From: an uncultured Prevotellaceae bacterium
Lineage (GTDB): Bacteria; Bacteroidota; Bacteroidia; Bacteroidales; Bacteroidaceae
DNA: 64,000 bases
Direction of reading: 5' to 3'
Assembly (NCBI GenBank): GCA_900316505.1
Contig: ONDH01000003.1
Span: forward strand, 31,819 to 95,818
The translations under genes and the position numbers were made by a program. The notes beneath the pieces are model-generated. The model was not told the DNA's origin and did no database searches. It worked only from the letters and a program-made list of their open reading frames with translations. This document shows, in pieces, positions 25,189 through 32,688 of this stretch; position 1 is the first letter of the stretch; each line of letters begins with the position of its first letter.

Positions 25189-26211
25189 TTACATTCTTCT
25201 TATCTGTGCAAAAGTCTGAAAGACATGTTCACGGTGATGATTAAGAAATGCAATGTTGGGCTTAAAGAAATCCACCGTTGGTACAAAGATGTGTTTGCCA
25301 TTAAATTCCTCATAAAAATCCGTTCCTCTCAATTGATTGGCCACTTGTACGTTATAATTTGAATCAATTGTGAAGAAACCCTTGTCAAACGCAAAATGCA
25401 TGTCACGGCAAAGAGCTATTCCATTACAGGGAAGGAATTTACCATTGTGTGCCTGTGGTTTGATGTGGGCAGCTTCCAAATTACACAAATCACCGTAACG
25501 AATAACTTTATGAGTGATTGCACATTTATAATTATATGCAAATAAAACAAATTGACGGAACGTGACGCTATTGAAAAGTTGACTGCCCATTTGTTGCTCC
25601 AAGATGTTAATACCGTCTTCTTCATGCGCCAAAATGTCTGTGGAGACGGAAGCCAAATATCCTTCAGCGTCATTACTTACAGCGATAAGGGTCTCATCTC
25701 CAATAGACGGCTTTTCGATGAAATTTAACTCTCCCTCATATATGACATTGGAGCAATGAGGTTTACGAGCCTTTTCTTGTAAATAATTACTCAAAATATC
25801 ATACCCTTCTTCACCGTTTCTAATACGTGTAAGGCTATAGATTATTTCTTCTCCGATTTCAAATTTTTCGAAAACAGCTAAATCATCTGTTTTAAAAAAC
25901 AACTCTGGGTCAATTTGTGAATTCATATACAGACGCACCTCATCACGTGGATTGTTTCCCGCATAATCAATAAGAGAGTGCTTCTGATTGTGGTAGTCAA
26001 TTGTACAAAGTACTTTCACTGTCTCTTCTTCATATGTTGGAACAATGAAGACAGGTGCCTTGTCATTTAATGCAACAGAGGAAAGGTGAGGAAAGAAATC
26101 AAGACACTCTTTTGATATTAGGAAATAACGTCCACGTTGTGGCTTTCCTGCATTTCTCTCAACGGAGCCCATTTCTTGACTCCCTACCTTGTGAATGTAA
26201 TATTGTGCCAT
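25189..26211 (-). CDS. HNH endonuclease, probable restriction enzyme
   Basis: A 340-residue protein with a C-terminal HNH_2-type nuclease domain at about 225-290: CAITHKVIRYGDLCNLEAAHIKPQAHNGKF, then CNGIALCRDMHFAFDKGFFTID, giving the AAH, N and H/FD residues of the ββα-metal fold. The N-terminal 200 residues probably recognise DNA or form an unknown domain. It starts 4 bases after a cytosine methyltransferase gene and is in the same operon as a second one, so a type II restriction enzyme paired with 5-methylcytosine protection is the natural reading. The cut site cannot be predicted. Confidence 0.85.
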   Translation of the reverse strand: MAQYYIHKVGSQEMGSVERNAGKPQRGRYFLISKECLDFFPHLSSVALNDKAPVFIVPTYEEETVKVLCTIDYHNQKHSLIDYAGNNPRDEVRLYMNSQIDPELFFKTDDLAVFEKFEIGEEIIYSLTRIRNGEEGYDILSNYLQEKARKPHCSNVIYEGELNFIEKPSIGDETLIAVSNDAEGYLASVSTDILAHEEDGINILEQQMGSQLFNSVTFRQFVLFAYNYKCAITHKVIRYGDLCNLEAAHIKPQAHNGKFLPCNGIALCRDMHFAFDKGFFTIDSNYNVQVANQLRGTDFYEEFNGKHIFVPTVDFFKPNIAFLNHHREHVFQTFAQIRRM

Positions 26212-26215
26212 AATA

Positions 26216-27481
26216 TTAAAATTTTAAGAATTTTTCTCGATATTTTGTTGTCACTTTGTATAATCCTTGTGCTATCATTTTCGCAAATTGTGGAGGGACA
26301 GCATTTCCTATCATTTTATACTGATACATCATTGCGCCAAGAAACTCAAAGTCATCGTCAAATGATTGCAAACGAGCCGCTTCCCGTACTGTTATAGAAC
26401 GAGCTTGTTGGGGATCAGGATGAATATGGCGCATTCCGTCCTTATACAAATGTGCGGGGATTGTGTTACTTGGCTCATTTTCCCGAAGAACATAATACTT
26501 ATGAATGTTGCTCTTTTTTCCCGTCACTTGTGTATACAACTCTTTCAGTTTTTCGATGCTCACATATTCCATGCTACCAGATTTAATGTCTTCGGCAAGC
26601 ATCTCAAAGACCTCAATGTCACGTTTGCTATGGAATCGTGGAACATGATTCAAATATCCCTCAGAAACAATGGGATGATGGGAAAACTTCTGCCCATTTA
26701 TCTTTAGAATTTCTTCTGAAGGAAAAATCTTAGGAAGGTCACCGATGGCCTCCTTTACTGTTGTCCTTTTTTTCTTGAAGGATGGAATAATATTATGATA
26801 GAAGTCTTGAAGGATTTGGCTACAGGTGTCGTCCAATATACCCTCTCCTTGACATCCAAATGTTGCCTCACGGACACCGAGGATAATCACTCGACGTCGA
26901 TGTTGCGGTATGCCAAAATCTGATACGTCAAATACGGCTTCTTTCAAATTTGAGATGATTCTATACCCAGCCTCACTGAATGCTCTGCGTATAATTCGTG
27001 TAATAGGTTCCCCTGTCGGAGCAGCACTTAACAACCCCATCACGTTTTCGAACACGAAGAAATCGGGTTGATAGTGGTTTACGACTTTGATGTAACTTTC
27101 AAATAGGAAATTGCGATAATCTTCACGCATACCATGCTCATCTCGGATTCTTCCGGCAAGAGAATATGCTTGACATGGAGGACCACCAATGATGACATCT
27201 ACCTTCCTTCCGTTCACTAGAGCATCAAGGCCATCATGACTTCCATATTCTGCATCCATAAAACCATCAAAGAGTTCTTCTGTTCTCTGAATGTCAAAAC
27301 GTATAACTTCGTTTGTGGCGTTTTCATGTCCCCATTTTGTTTTTAACCGATGAGCGAGTGTCGTACACATGGGCTTTTCCCACTCTACACATCCTAACAC
27401 ACGATAATGCCCCTCTTGAGCAAAACCATCAGTCATGCCACCGCATCCGGCAAACAAATCAATCGTGTTCAATGCCACCAT
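26216..27481 (-). CDS. DNA (cytosine-5-)-methyltransferase 2
   Basis: A 421-residue C5-methyltransferase. Motif I TIDLFAGCGGMTDGF is near 6-20, motif IV GGPPCQAYSLAGR with the catalytic Cys near 98-110, motif VI FENVMG near 144, motif VIII QHRRRVIILG near 192, motif IX SITVREAARLQSFDDDF near 366 and motif X IGNAVPPQFA near 394. All catalytic motifs are intact. The target recognition region between VIII and IX is long (about 170 residues) and unlike that of the neighbouring methyltransferase, so the two probably recognise different sites or strands. It starts one base after the end of methyltransferase 1. Confidence 0.93.
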   Translation of the reverse strand: MVALNTIDLFAGCGGMTDGFAQEGHYRVLGCVEWEKPMCTTLAHRLKTKWGHENATNEVIRFDIQRTEELFDGFMDAEYGSHDGLDALVNGRKVDVIIGGPPCQAYSLAGRIRDEHGMREDYRNFLFESYIKVVNHYQPDFFVFENVMGLLSAAPTGEPITRIIRRAFSEAGYRIISNLKEAVFDVSDFGIPQHRRRVIILGVREATFGCQGEGILDDTCSQILQDFYHNIIPSFKKKRTTVKEAIGDLPKIFPSEEILKINGQKFSHHPIVSEGYLNHVPRFHSKRDIEVFEMLAEDIKSGSMEYVSIEKLKELYTQVTGKKSNIHKYYVLRENEPSNTIPAHLYKDGMRHIHPDPQQARSITVREAARLQSFDDDFEFLGAMMYQYKMIGNAVPPQFAKMIAQGLYKVTTKYREKFLKF

Positions 27482-27482
27482 G

Positions 27483-28547
27483 TTACAGATATTTTTTTAG
27501 TTCTAAGGCTATCGCTTTTGACATCAAAGGTGGAACAGCATTTCCAACTTGGCGATTTTGTTGGGTGCGATTTCCAAGAAAGACGAAATCATCAGGGAAA
27601 GATTGCAAACGTGCGTTTTCTCTCACCGTCGGGCAACGATTCCATTGATAGTGAAAGTGATTTCTGTGTCCTGTGTCGATAGTGCCAGACGGCTTGTAAC
27701 TACAATAACGAGTCCATGCCACATGAAAATTGCGACTTTCGCCAACCCCTTTGGGCAAATCTTTATAATTGCCTCCGTCTGGTACTTGTGCAATGGTCGC
27801 TTTGACGAAGTCCTTGTGATTTACGGCAACATGGTTGTATAATACATCATTGTCACCACGCATCATACGTTGATAGTCAGTTTGAGGCTGATACGAGTAT
27901 TCTGAAACTTCCGCACCCAATTCATCCACAAGTGAGGGGAGGTCACTTATGGCTTCTTTGCAGGTGACATATTTATCAGCTGATAAATATGGGACAGGGA
28001 ATGTGAATGCTTGCTCGGCATCCCTTATTCCAATGAAAACAAGTCTGTGCCTAATTTGTGGAACACCATAATCGGCAGCACAAAGAATCTTGCAATTCAT
28101 TTTGTATCCCATGTCTTTGAAACGTTTTAAGATTTCATCCTTCACCTCTCCTTTATACAGGGTAGCCATACCAGGCACATTCTCAATCATGAAAGCCTTG
28201 GGGCGGTAATGCCTTACGGTTTCAATCATGGCTAAATAGAGTTTGTTACGTTCATCATCAAACTGCCTTCTACCTGTCAAACTGAAACCTTGACAAGGAG
28301 GGCCACCAATGATGACATCAATCGTCTGGCCATTTATTGCCTTGTCAATTTCTTCATAAGTCTCTTTTTGCGATAAATCTGCCTTTAATGCAACAGCACC
28401 GTGATGATTACGTTCGTATGTACGTAATGCTGCCTCGTCGAAATCCACGCCCAAACGTACATCGTATCCTGCCATCTCGAAACCCAGAGACAGCCCTCCG
28501 CATCCGCAGAACAAGTCCAACACTGTATGTCGTTTCTTCTTTGCCAT
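27483..28547 (-). CDS. DNA (cytosine-5-)-methyltransferase 1
   Basis: A 354-residue C5-methyltransferase, first gene of a five-gene operon. Motif I VLDLFCGCGGLSLGF is near 8-22, motif IV GGPPCQGFSLTGR near 81, motif VI IENVPG near 123, motif VIII QIRHRLVFIG near 160, motif IX VRENARLQSFPDDF and motif X QVGNAVPP near the end. I placed the start at the ATG at 28547 (MAKKKRH) because an in-frame ATG 16 codons upstream lies ahead of the promoter box TATCTTTG at 28573-28580. The stop is one base before the second methyltransferase. Confidence 0.92.
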   Translation of the reverse strand: MAKKKRHTVLDLFCGCGGLSLGFEMAGYDVRLGVDFDEAALRTYERNHHGAVALKADLSQKETYEEIDKAINGQTIDVIIGGPPCQGFSLTGRRQFDDERNKLYLAMIETVRHYRPKAFMIENVPGMATLYKGEVKDEILKRFKDMGYKMNCKILCAADYGVPQIRHRLVFIGIRDAEQAFTFPVPYLSADKYVTCKEAISDLPSLVDELGAEVSEYSYQPQTDYQRMMRGDNDVLYNHVAVNHKDFVKATIAQVPDGGNYKDLPKGVGESRNFHVAWTRYCSYKPSGTIDTGHRNHFHYQWNRCPTVRENARLQSFPDDFVFLGNRTQQNRQVGNAVPPLMSKAIALELKKYL

Positions 28548-28572
28548 TTTTTTTTGTTTTCTTTTCACGCCA

Positions 28573-28580
28573 CAAAGATA
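28573..28580 (-). promoter_or_regulatory. Promoter of the five-gene methyltransferase operon
   Basis: TATCTTTG on the minus strand with a TTG 20 bases upstream of it, close to the Bacteroidetes TTTG-N19/21-TAnnTTTG consensus. The first ATG downstream is 28547. Confidence 0.7.
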
Positions 28581-28646
28581 CAGCTTTTCCTTCACATCAC
28601 CAACACCCTCACTGATTTATTTTACAGAAACGGGCTCTGCACTTGC

Positions 28647-28786
28647 TGTTGCAGTGTTGCAGTGTTGCAGTTCCAAAACAGATTCTGCGATAGTCAAAAT
28701 TTAACTCTATATTTATATATAAATATAGAAGTATTTTTAGGGATGGGAAATGCCTCTCGAGAACTGCAACACTGCAACAGTGCAAC
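28647..28786. repeat. MITE-like 140-base inverted-repeat element
   Basis: The arms at 28647-28673 and 28760-28786 are inverted copies of 27 bases with one mismatch, built from TGTTGCAG units. The centre is AT-rich and holds a perfect 22-base palindrome at 28707-28728. No gene is inside. It lies in the 597-base gap between the methyltransferase operon and the DUF5675-like gene. Confidence 0.7.
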
Positions 28787-28943
28787 AATAAGTTGACAGT
28801 TGACAGTTGAGAGTTGACAGTTACCATGCGGAGAGTTGGGGGGATGTGGAGCCGGGGGAGTGGGGGAGAAAGTCGATAGTGGTGTGGTGATTTTTTCTTG
28901 AAAAAAATGGGGGGATGATTCGTGAACCGCAATCTGGGTGTCG

Positions 28944-28951
28944 TACCTTTG
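28944..28951 (+). promoter_or_regulatory. -7 box upstream of DUF5675-like gene
   Basis: TACCTTTG, matching the Bacteroidetes consensus, about 194 bases before the DUF5675-like start. The predicted long leader contains the 23-base tandem repeat. Confidence 0.5.
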
Positions 28952-28967
28952 CATTGTGATTGAAAAT

Positions 28968-29070
28968 GAGGCGAAGGGACAGCGACGCAGAGGTAATTAC
29001 GGCAGCGAGGGAGAGGTAATGACGGGAACGGCGCAGAGGTAATGACGGAAGCGGAGGAGAGGAGAGTGAG
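28968..29070 (+). repeat. 23-base tandem repeat in a leader region
   Basis: GAGGTAAT recurs at 28990, 29013 and 29036, with a degenerate fourth (GAGGAGAG) at 29059, each 23 bases apart. Units contain GCAGAGGTAATGACGG. Located between a promoter box and the DUF5675-like gene. Confidence 0.65.
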
Positions 29071-29144
29071 GATTTGAATGTGCCTCAATAACTAAATTGG
29101 AAAATAAATCGTACATTGTAATTTGTCAAATTGTAAATGAAATT

Positions 29145-29606
29145 ATGGTTATCAGATTGAAGAGATATTATGGGGACAACCACGTGACGAAGAGTCGGAT
29201 GGAGGTTGTGATGGAGGGCGAGACGGCACCAAGGTTGGTGTGTGAGGCTCGTGAACCGAGATTCAAGGAATACACGGAGGTGTTTGAGGGTGCGGCGAAG
29301 TATTGTCTGCCGGTGGGCAAGTGGCAGTTGAGGGTGGGCGGAAGCCCGTACTCGCCAATGGGGCTGAGGGTGGCGAAGTGCCCCGGACACAGGCAGGTGT
29401 ATATCGGTCACAACTGGATGAGGCAGTGGGAGGTGGGGCGTGTCCTCATCGGCTACCCGACGGAGGCGGAACTGCCTGAGGAGGTGGAAATAGAGAACGG
29501 CGAGGAGTGCTGCAGGGAGTTGGAAAAGCTGGTGTATGAGGCGTTTGGAAATGGGGAGGAAATGTGGTTGGAAATTGACAATATAGCAGTTGCAACGACT
29601 ATATAA
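29145..29606 (+). CDS. DUF5675-like protein
   Basis: A 153-residue protein. The order of motifs (RLVCEAREPRFKEY, CLPVGKWQLRVGGSPYSPMGLRVAKCPGHRQVYIGHNW, GRVLIGYP) resembles DUF5675, a fold found in phage and mobile-element lysis or cell-wall regions, where the pattern is an ELPW-like block, a SCIPxGxY-like block and a GR-x-x-IxIH-like block. The similarity is by pattern only. The ATG at 29145 is used; a TTG 16 codons upstream is possible. It is followed after 51 bases by the HU-like gene. Confidence 0.55.
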   Translation: MVIRLKRYYGDNHVTKSRMEVVMEGETAPRLVCEAREPRFKEYTEVFEGAAKYCLPVGKWQLRVGGSPYSPMGLRVAKCPGHRQVYIGHNWMRQWEVGRVLIGYPTEAELPEEVEIENGEECCRELEKLVYEAFGNGEEMWLEIDNIAVATTI

Positions 29607-29657
29607 GTGATTGAAAGATGATTGTTTAACAAGTAAAAAAGAAAGGAGAAACGAATT

Positions 29658-30092
29658 ATGGGACTTCAGTATCGTAAGGCAAAGGTGAAACTGACTTATC
29701 TTGAGGGCAAGCCAGAGGTGTACAAGCTGCAGCAGCTGACTTATCCTGCTGTGACGGACACGCAGCTGATTGCGGAAATCAGCCAGTCGCAGGGTGTGAA
29801 CTCTTCGCAGACGAAGGCGGTGGTGGACGCGCTGCTCAACCGTCTGGTGCACTACATGGAGATTGGTCACGGTGTCTCCCTCGGCAAGTTCGGCTCGTTC
29901 AAGCCTGTGTTCACTTCGAAGACGGCAAAGACTGCTGAGGAGGCGGACGAGGACACCATCAAGGTGAAGAAAATCATGTTCTATCCTGGCGGCTCATTCA
30001 AGGAGATGCTCAAGAACCTCTCTGTGGGCGCGGCTGCCGAGAAGACTTGGGACGACGGCACTTATACGCCGAAGCCAACTCCAGAGCCTTAG
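29658..30092 (+). CDS. HU-family DNA-binding protein (Bacteroidetes long form)
   Basis: A 144-residue HU/IHF-like protein. A beta-rich N-terminal segment (LQYRKAKVKLTYLEGKPEVYKLQQLTYPAVTD) precedes the HU helices (LIAEISQSQGVNSSQTKAVVDALLNRLVHYMEIGHGVSLGKFGSFKPVF at about 37-85). The C-terminal tail is Thr/Pro-rich. In Bacteroidetes these variant HU proteins are commonly found beside BT4734/VirE-type genes, as here. It should bind DNA non-specifically; any link to element maintenance is inference. RBS-like AAAGGAG precedes the start. Confidence 0.85.
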   Translation: MGLQYRKAKVKLTYLEGKPEVYKLQQLTYPAVTDTQLIAEISQSQGVNSSQTKAVVDALLNRLVHYMEIGHGVSLGKFGSFKPVFTSKTAKTAEEADEDTIKVKKIMFYPGGSFKEMLKNLSVGAAAEKTWDDGTYTPKPTPEP

Positions 30093-30143
30093 GCAGTTGA
30101 CAATTGACAGTTGACAGTTTGGTAAAGCCTGATGAAAATCATG

Positions 30144-30173
30144 AAAAAAGACCCTCAGTGATGGGGGTCTTTT
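30144..30173 (+). terminator. Terminator after the HU-like gene
   Basis: AAAAGACCC at 30147-30155 pairs with GGGTCTTTT at 30165-30173; the hairpin lies 52 bases after the HU stop codon and could also stop transcripts from purM. Confidence 0.75.
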
Positions 30174-30198
30174 AGTGTTTCAGTGCTACAATTGACAG

Positions 30199-30241
30199 TT
30201 GACAGTTGGGCTTACGCGATGCTTACATCCCGCATGGTAAC
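30199..30241 (-). repeat. Composite intergenic repeat, copy 3 (reversed)
   Basis: Reverse copy of the repeat at 14822 and 18787, with GCTTACGCGATGCTTACATC in the middle, flanked on both sides by TTGACAGTTGACA and GTCAATTGTCAAC. It lies between the HU terminator and the purM stop. Confidence 0.7.
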
Positions 30242-30270
30242 TGTCAATTGTCAACTTTCACCTGTCAACT

Positions 30271-31515
30271 TCAATAGTTGAATTCTCCGAATTCGCTCTT
30301 GATGGTGAGTGATTTCTTGCCTTCCTCGATGTGGCCAACAATCTGGGCGTCAATGTTGAAGGACTTGCTGATGGCAATGACCTTGTCGGCATTTTCGGGG
30401 GAGAGATAGACTTCGAGACGGTGTCCCATGTTGAACACCTTGTACATCTCTGCCCAGTCGGTGCCTGACTCTTTGGCGATGGCCTTGAAGAGGGGAGGAA
30501 CGGGGAACATGTTGTCCTTGATGACGCGGCAATTGTCGCCCACGAAGTGCAGCACCTTCGTCTGTGCGCCGCCTGTGCAGTGAACCATTCCGTGGATGTC
30601 CTGACGCATCTCGTCGAGGAGCTTCTTCACCACAGGAGCATAGGTGCGGGTGGGGGAGAGGACGAGTTTGCCGGCATTGACGGGTGCGCCCTCCACGGGG
30701 TCGGTGAGCTTGTAGGAACCCGAATAGACGAGTTCGTCAGGCACTGCTTTGTCGTAAGATTCGGGGTATTTCTCTGCCAGATATTTGGCAAAGACATCGT
30801 GACGTGCGGAGGTGAGTCCGTTGCTACCCATACCGCCATTGTATTCCTTTTCGTAAGTGGCTTGTCCACAAGATGATAAGCCTACAATCACATCGCCCGG
30901 ACGGATGTTGGCGTTGTTGATGACATCGCTGCGCTTCATGCGGCAGGTGACGGTGCTATCGACAATGATGGTGCGCACGAGGTCGCCCACGTCGGCTGTC
31001 TCACCGCCCGTTGCATAGATGCCGATGCCCATCTTGCGCATTTCGGCAAGGAGTTCGTCGGTGCCGTTGATGATGGCAGAGATGACTTCGCCGGGGATGA
31101 GCATCTTGTTGCGCCCGATGGTGCTGGAAACGAGGATGTTGTCCACTGCACCCACGCAGAGGAGGTCGTCGGTGTTCATGATGAGCGCATCCTGTGCGAT
31201 GCCCTTCCACACGGAGAGGTCGCCCGTCTCCTTCCAGTACATGTAAGCCAGCGAGGACTTGGTGCCAGCGCCATCGGCGTGCATGATGTTGCAGTATTCG
31301 GGGTCGCCTCCGAGGATGTCGGGGATGATTTTGCAGAATGCCTGAGGGAAAATGCCCTTGTCGATGTTTTTGATGGCATTATGTACATCTTCTTTCGCGG
31401 CACTCACACCGCGCATCATGTATCTTTGGTTGGCTTCGCCTTCCTTTTTCACGACTCGGCCAAACGAACGAGTTTGTTGGCTCTCGCTGTTCAATCGGTT
31501 GTTGTCAATCGTCAT
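30271..31515 (-). CDS. purM: Phosphoribosylformylglycinamidine cyclo-ligase
   Basis: AIR synthetase of purine biosynthesis, converting FGAM to AIR with ATP. The 414-residue protein shows HADGAGTKSSLAYMYW near 79-94, DDLLCVGAVDNILVSSTIGRNK near 115-136, ATGGETADVGDL near 167 and DVIVGLSSCG near 207, the usual PurM blocks. Slightly longer than bacterial PurM because of an N-terminal extension. It is transcribed from a TACCTTTG box at 31555-31562 (minus strand), divergent from lpxD. In Bacteroidales I recall purM directly upstream of prfA; here an 11.5 kb accessory block lies between. Confidence 0.92.
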   Translation of the reverse strand: MTIDNNRLNSESQQTRSFGRVVKKEGEANQRYMMRGVSAAKEDVHNAIKNIDKGIFPQAFCKIIPDILGGDPEYCNIMHADGAGTKSSLAYMYWKETGDLSVWKGIAQDALIMNTDDLLCVGAVDNILVSSTIGRNKMLIPGEVISAIINGTDELLAEMRKMGIGIYATGGETADVGDLVRTIIVDSTVTCRMKRSDVINNANIRPGDVIVGLSSCGQATYEKEYNGGMGSNGLTSARHDVFAKYLAEKYPESYDKAVPDELVYSGSYKLTDPVEGAPVNAGKLVLSPTRTYAPVVKKLLDEMRQDIHGMVHCTGGAQTKVLHFVGDNCRVIKDNMFPVPPLFKAIAKESGTDWAEMYKVFNMGHRLEVYLSPENADKVIAISKSFNIDAQIVGHIEEGKKSLTIKSEFGEFNY

Positions 31516-31554
31516 TTTTGTAGTCTTTTTTTATCTATTTGTTTGTTTTATGGT

Positions 31555-31562
31555 GCAAAGGT
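31555..31562 (-). promoter_or_regulatory. -7 box of purM
   Basis: TACCTTTG on the minus strand, 40 bases before the purM start. Confidence 0.6.
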
Positions 31563-31605
31563 AGTGAAAAATTGGGAGAAATTATCTCTATGTCGAAAAT
31601 CTTTA

Positions 31606-31613
31606 CTAAATTT
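31606..31613 (+). promoter_or_regulatory. -7 box of the lpxD-lpxC/fabZ-lpxA operon
   Basis: TAAATTTG, 32 bases before the lpxD ATG, facing away from the purM box at 31555. Confidence 0.5.
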
Positions 31614-31644
31614 GCAAACATATTACGTACTAAAAGAACAATAA

Positions 31645-32688
31645 ATGGTTTTTACTGCACAACAAATAGCAGGTTATACAGGTGGAACTGTTGAGGGTGA
31701 TCCCAATGCGACGATTGGCACTTTCGCGAAGATTGAAGAAGGTGTTGAAGGTGCCCTCTCTTTTCTGGCTAATCCCCAATACGAAGAATACATTTACGAG
31801 ACAAAGTCCAGCGTGGTGCTTGTGAACAAGGACTTCCAGCCCGCTCGGGAGGTGAAGGCGACACTGGTGCGCGTGGACAATGCATACGAATCGGTGGCAA
31901 AGCTCCTGCAGCTGTATCAGAGCATGCAGCAGAAGCGTGTGGGCATCGACTCATTGGCATTCATCGACAAGACAGCCAAGATTGGCAAGGACTGCTACAT
32001 CGGTCCTTTCGTGGCGATTGGCGCGAATGTGGAGATTGGTGACGGCGTGGTGATTCATCCGCATGCCACGATAGGCCCTAACTCAAAGGTGGGCAACAAC
32101 ACGGAGATTTACAGCAATGCGGTCATCTATCACGGTTGCATCGTGGGCAGCAACTGCATCCTGCATGCCGGTTGCGTGATTGGTGCCGACGGCTTTGGCT
32201 TTGCACCCACTCCGAACGGCTACGACAAGATTCCGCAGATAGGCATCGTGACCATCGAGGACAATGTGGAGATAGGCGCGAACACGTGCATCGACCGCTC
32301 TACGATGGGCAGCACCATCATCCGCAAGGGCGTGAAGCTCGACAACCTCGTGCAGATTGCCCACAACGTGGAGGTGGGGCAGAACACGGTGATGTCGGCA
32401 CAAGTGGGTGTGGCAGGCAGTTCGAAAGTGGGTGAGTGGTGTGTGTTTGCCGGACAGGTGGGCATTGCTGGTCACTTGAAGGTGGGCGACCACACGACAA
32501 TGGGCGCTCAGGCAGGTCTTGCTGGCGGCAATCTCGCCAAGAAGGGTGGTGCCACGCTGATGGGCTACCCAGCCATCGAGCACAAGAAGTTTGCCAAGAA
32601 CATGGCAGCGCTCAACTCTCTTCCCGAACTGCTGAAAGAAGTCGCGGCGTTGAAAAAACAAGTAGAAGAACTCAAAAACAACAAATAA
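31645..32688 (+). CDS. lpxD: UDP-3-O-acylglucosamine N-acyltransferase
   Basis: LpxD adds the N-linked hydroxyacyl chain in lipid A synthesis (third step). The 347-residue protein has the N-terminal LpxD domain ([44 protein letters not shown]), then a left-handed beta-helix of hexapeptide repeats from about 105 to 300 ([21 protein letters not shown] and so on), with [21 protein letters not shown] near 180-200 and the catalytic His in HNVEVG near 239. A C-terminal helix rich in Lys and Leu ends it. It is directly followed by lpxC/fabZ with no gap. Confidence 0.96.
   Translation: MVFTAQQIAGYTGGTVEGDPNATIGTFAKIEEGVEGALSFLANPQYEEYIYETKSSVVLVNKDFQPAREVKATLVRVDNAYESVAKLLQLYQSMQQKRVGIDSLAFIDKTAKIGKDCYIGPFVAIGANVEIGDGVVIHPHATIGPNSKVGNNTEIYSNAVIYHGCIVGSNCILHAGCVIGADGFGFAPTPNGYDKIPQIGIVTIEDNVEIGANTCIDRSTMGSTIIRKGVKLDNLVQIAHNVEVGQNTVMSAQVGVAGSSKVGEWCVFAGQVGIAGHLKVGDHTTMGAQAGLAGGNLAKKGGATLMGYPAIEHKKFAKNMAALNSLPELLKEVAALKKQVEELKNNK

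Noticed and set aside
28968..29070. CRISPR array
   Set aside because: The repeated 23-base units are directly adjacent without spacers and no cas gene is present; the 23-base-spaced block at 13408 is likewise too short and has no spacers.
18760..30270. Prophage or integrative conjugative element
   Set aside because: No integrase, structural phage genes, relaxase or conjugation genes were found; only a VirE-like gene, a DUF5675-like gene and an HU-like gene hint at mobile origin.
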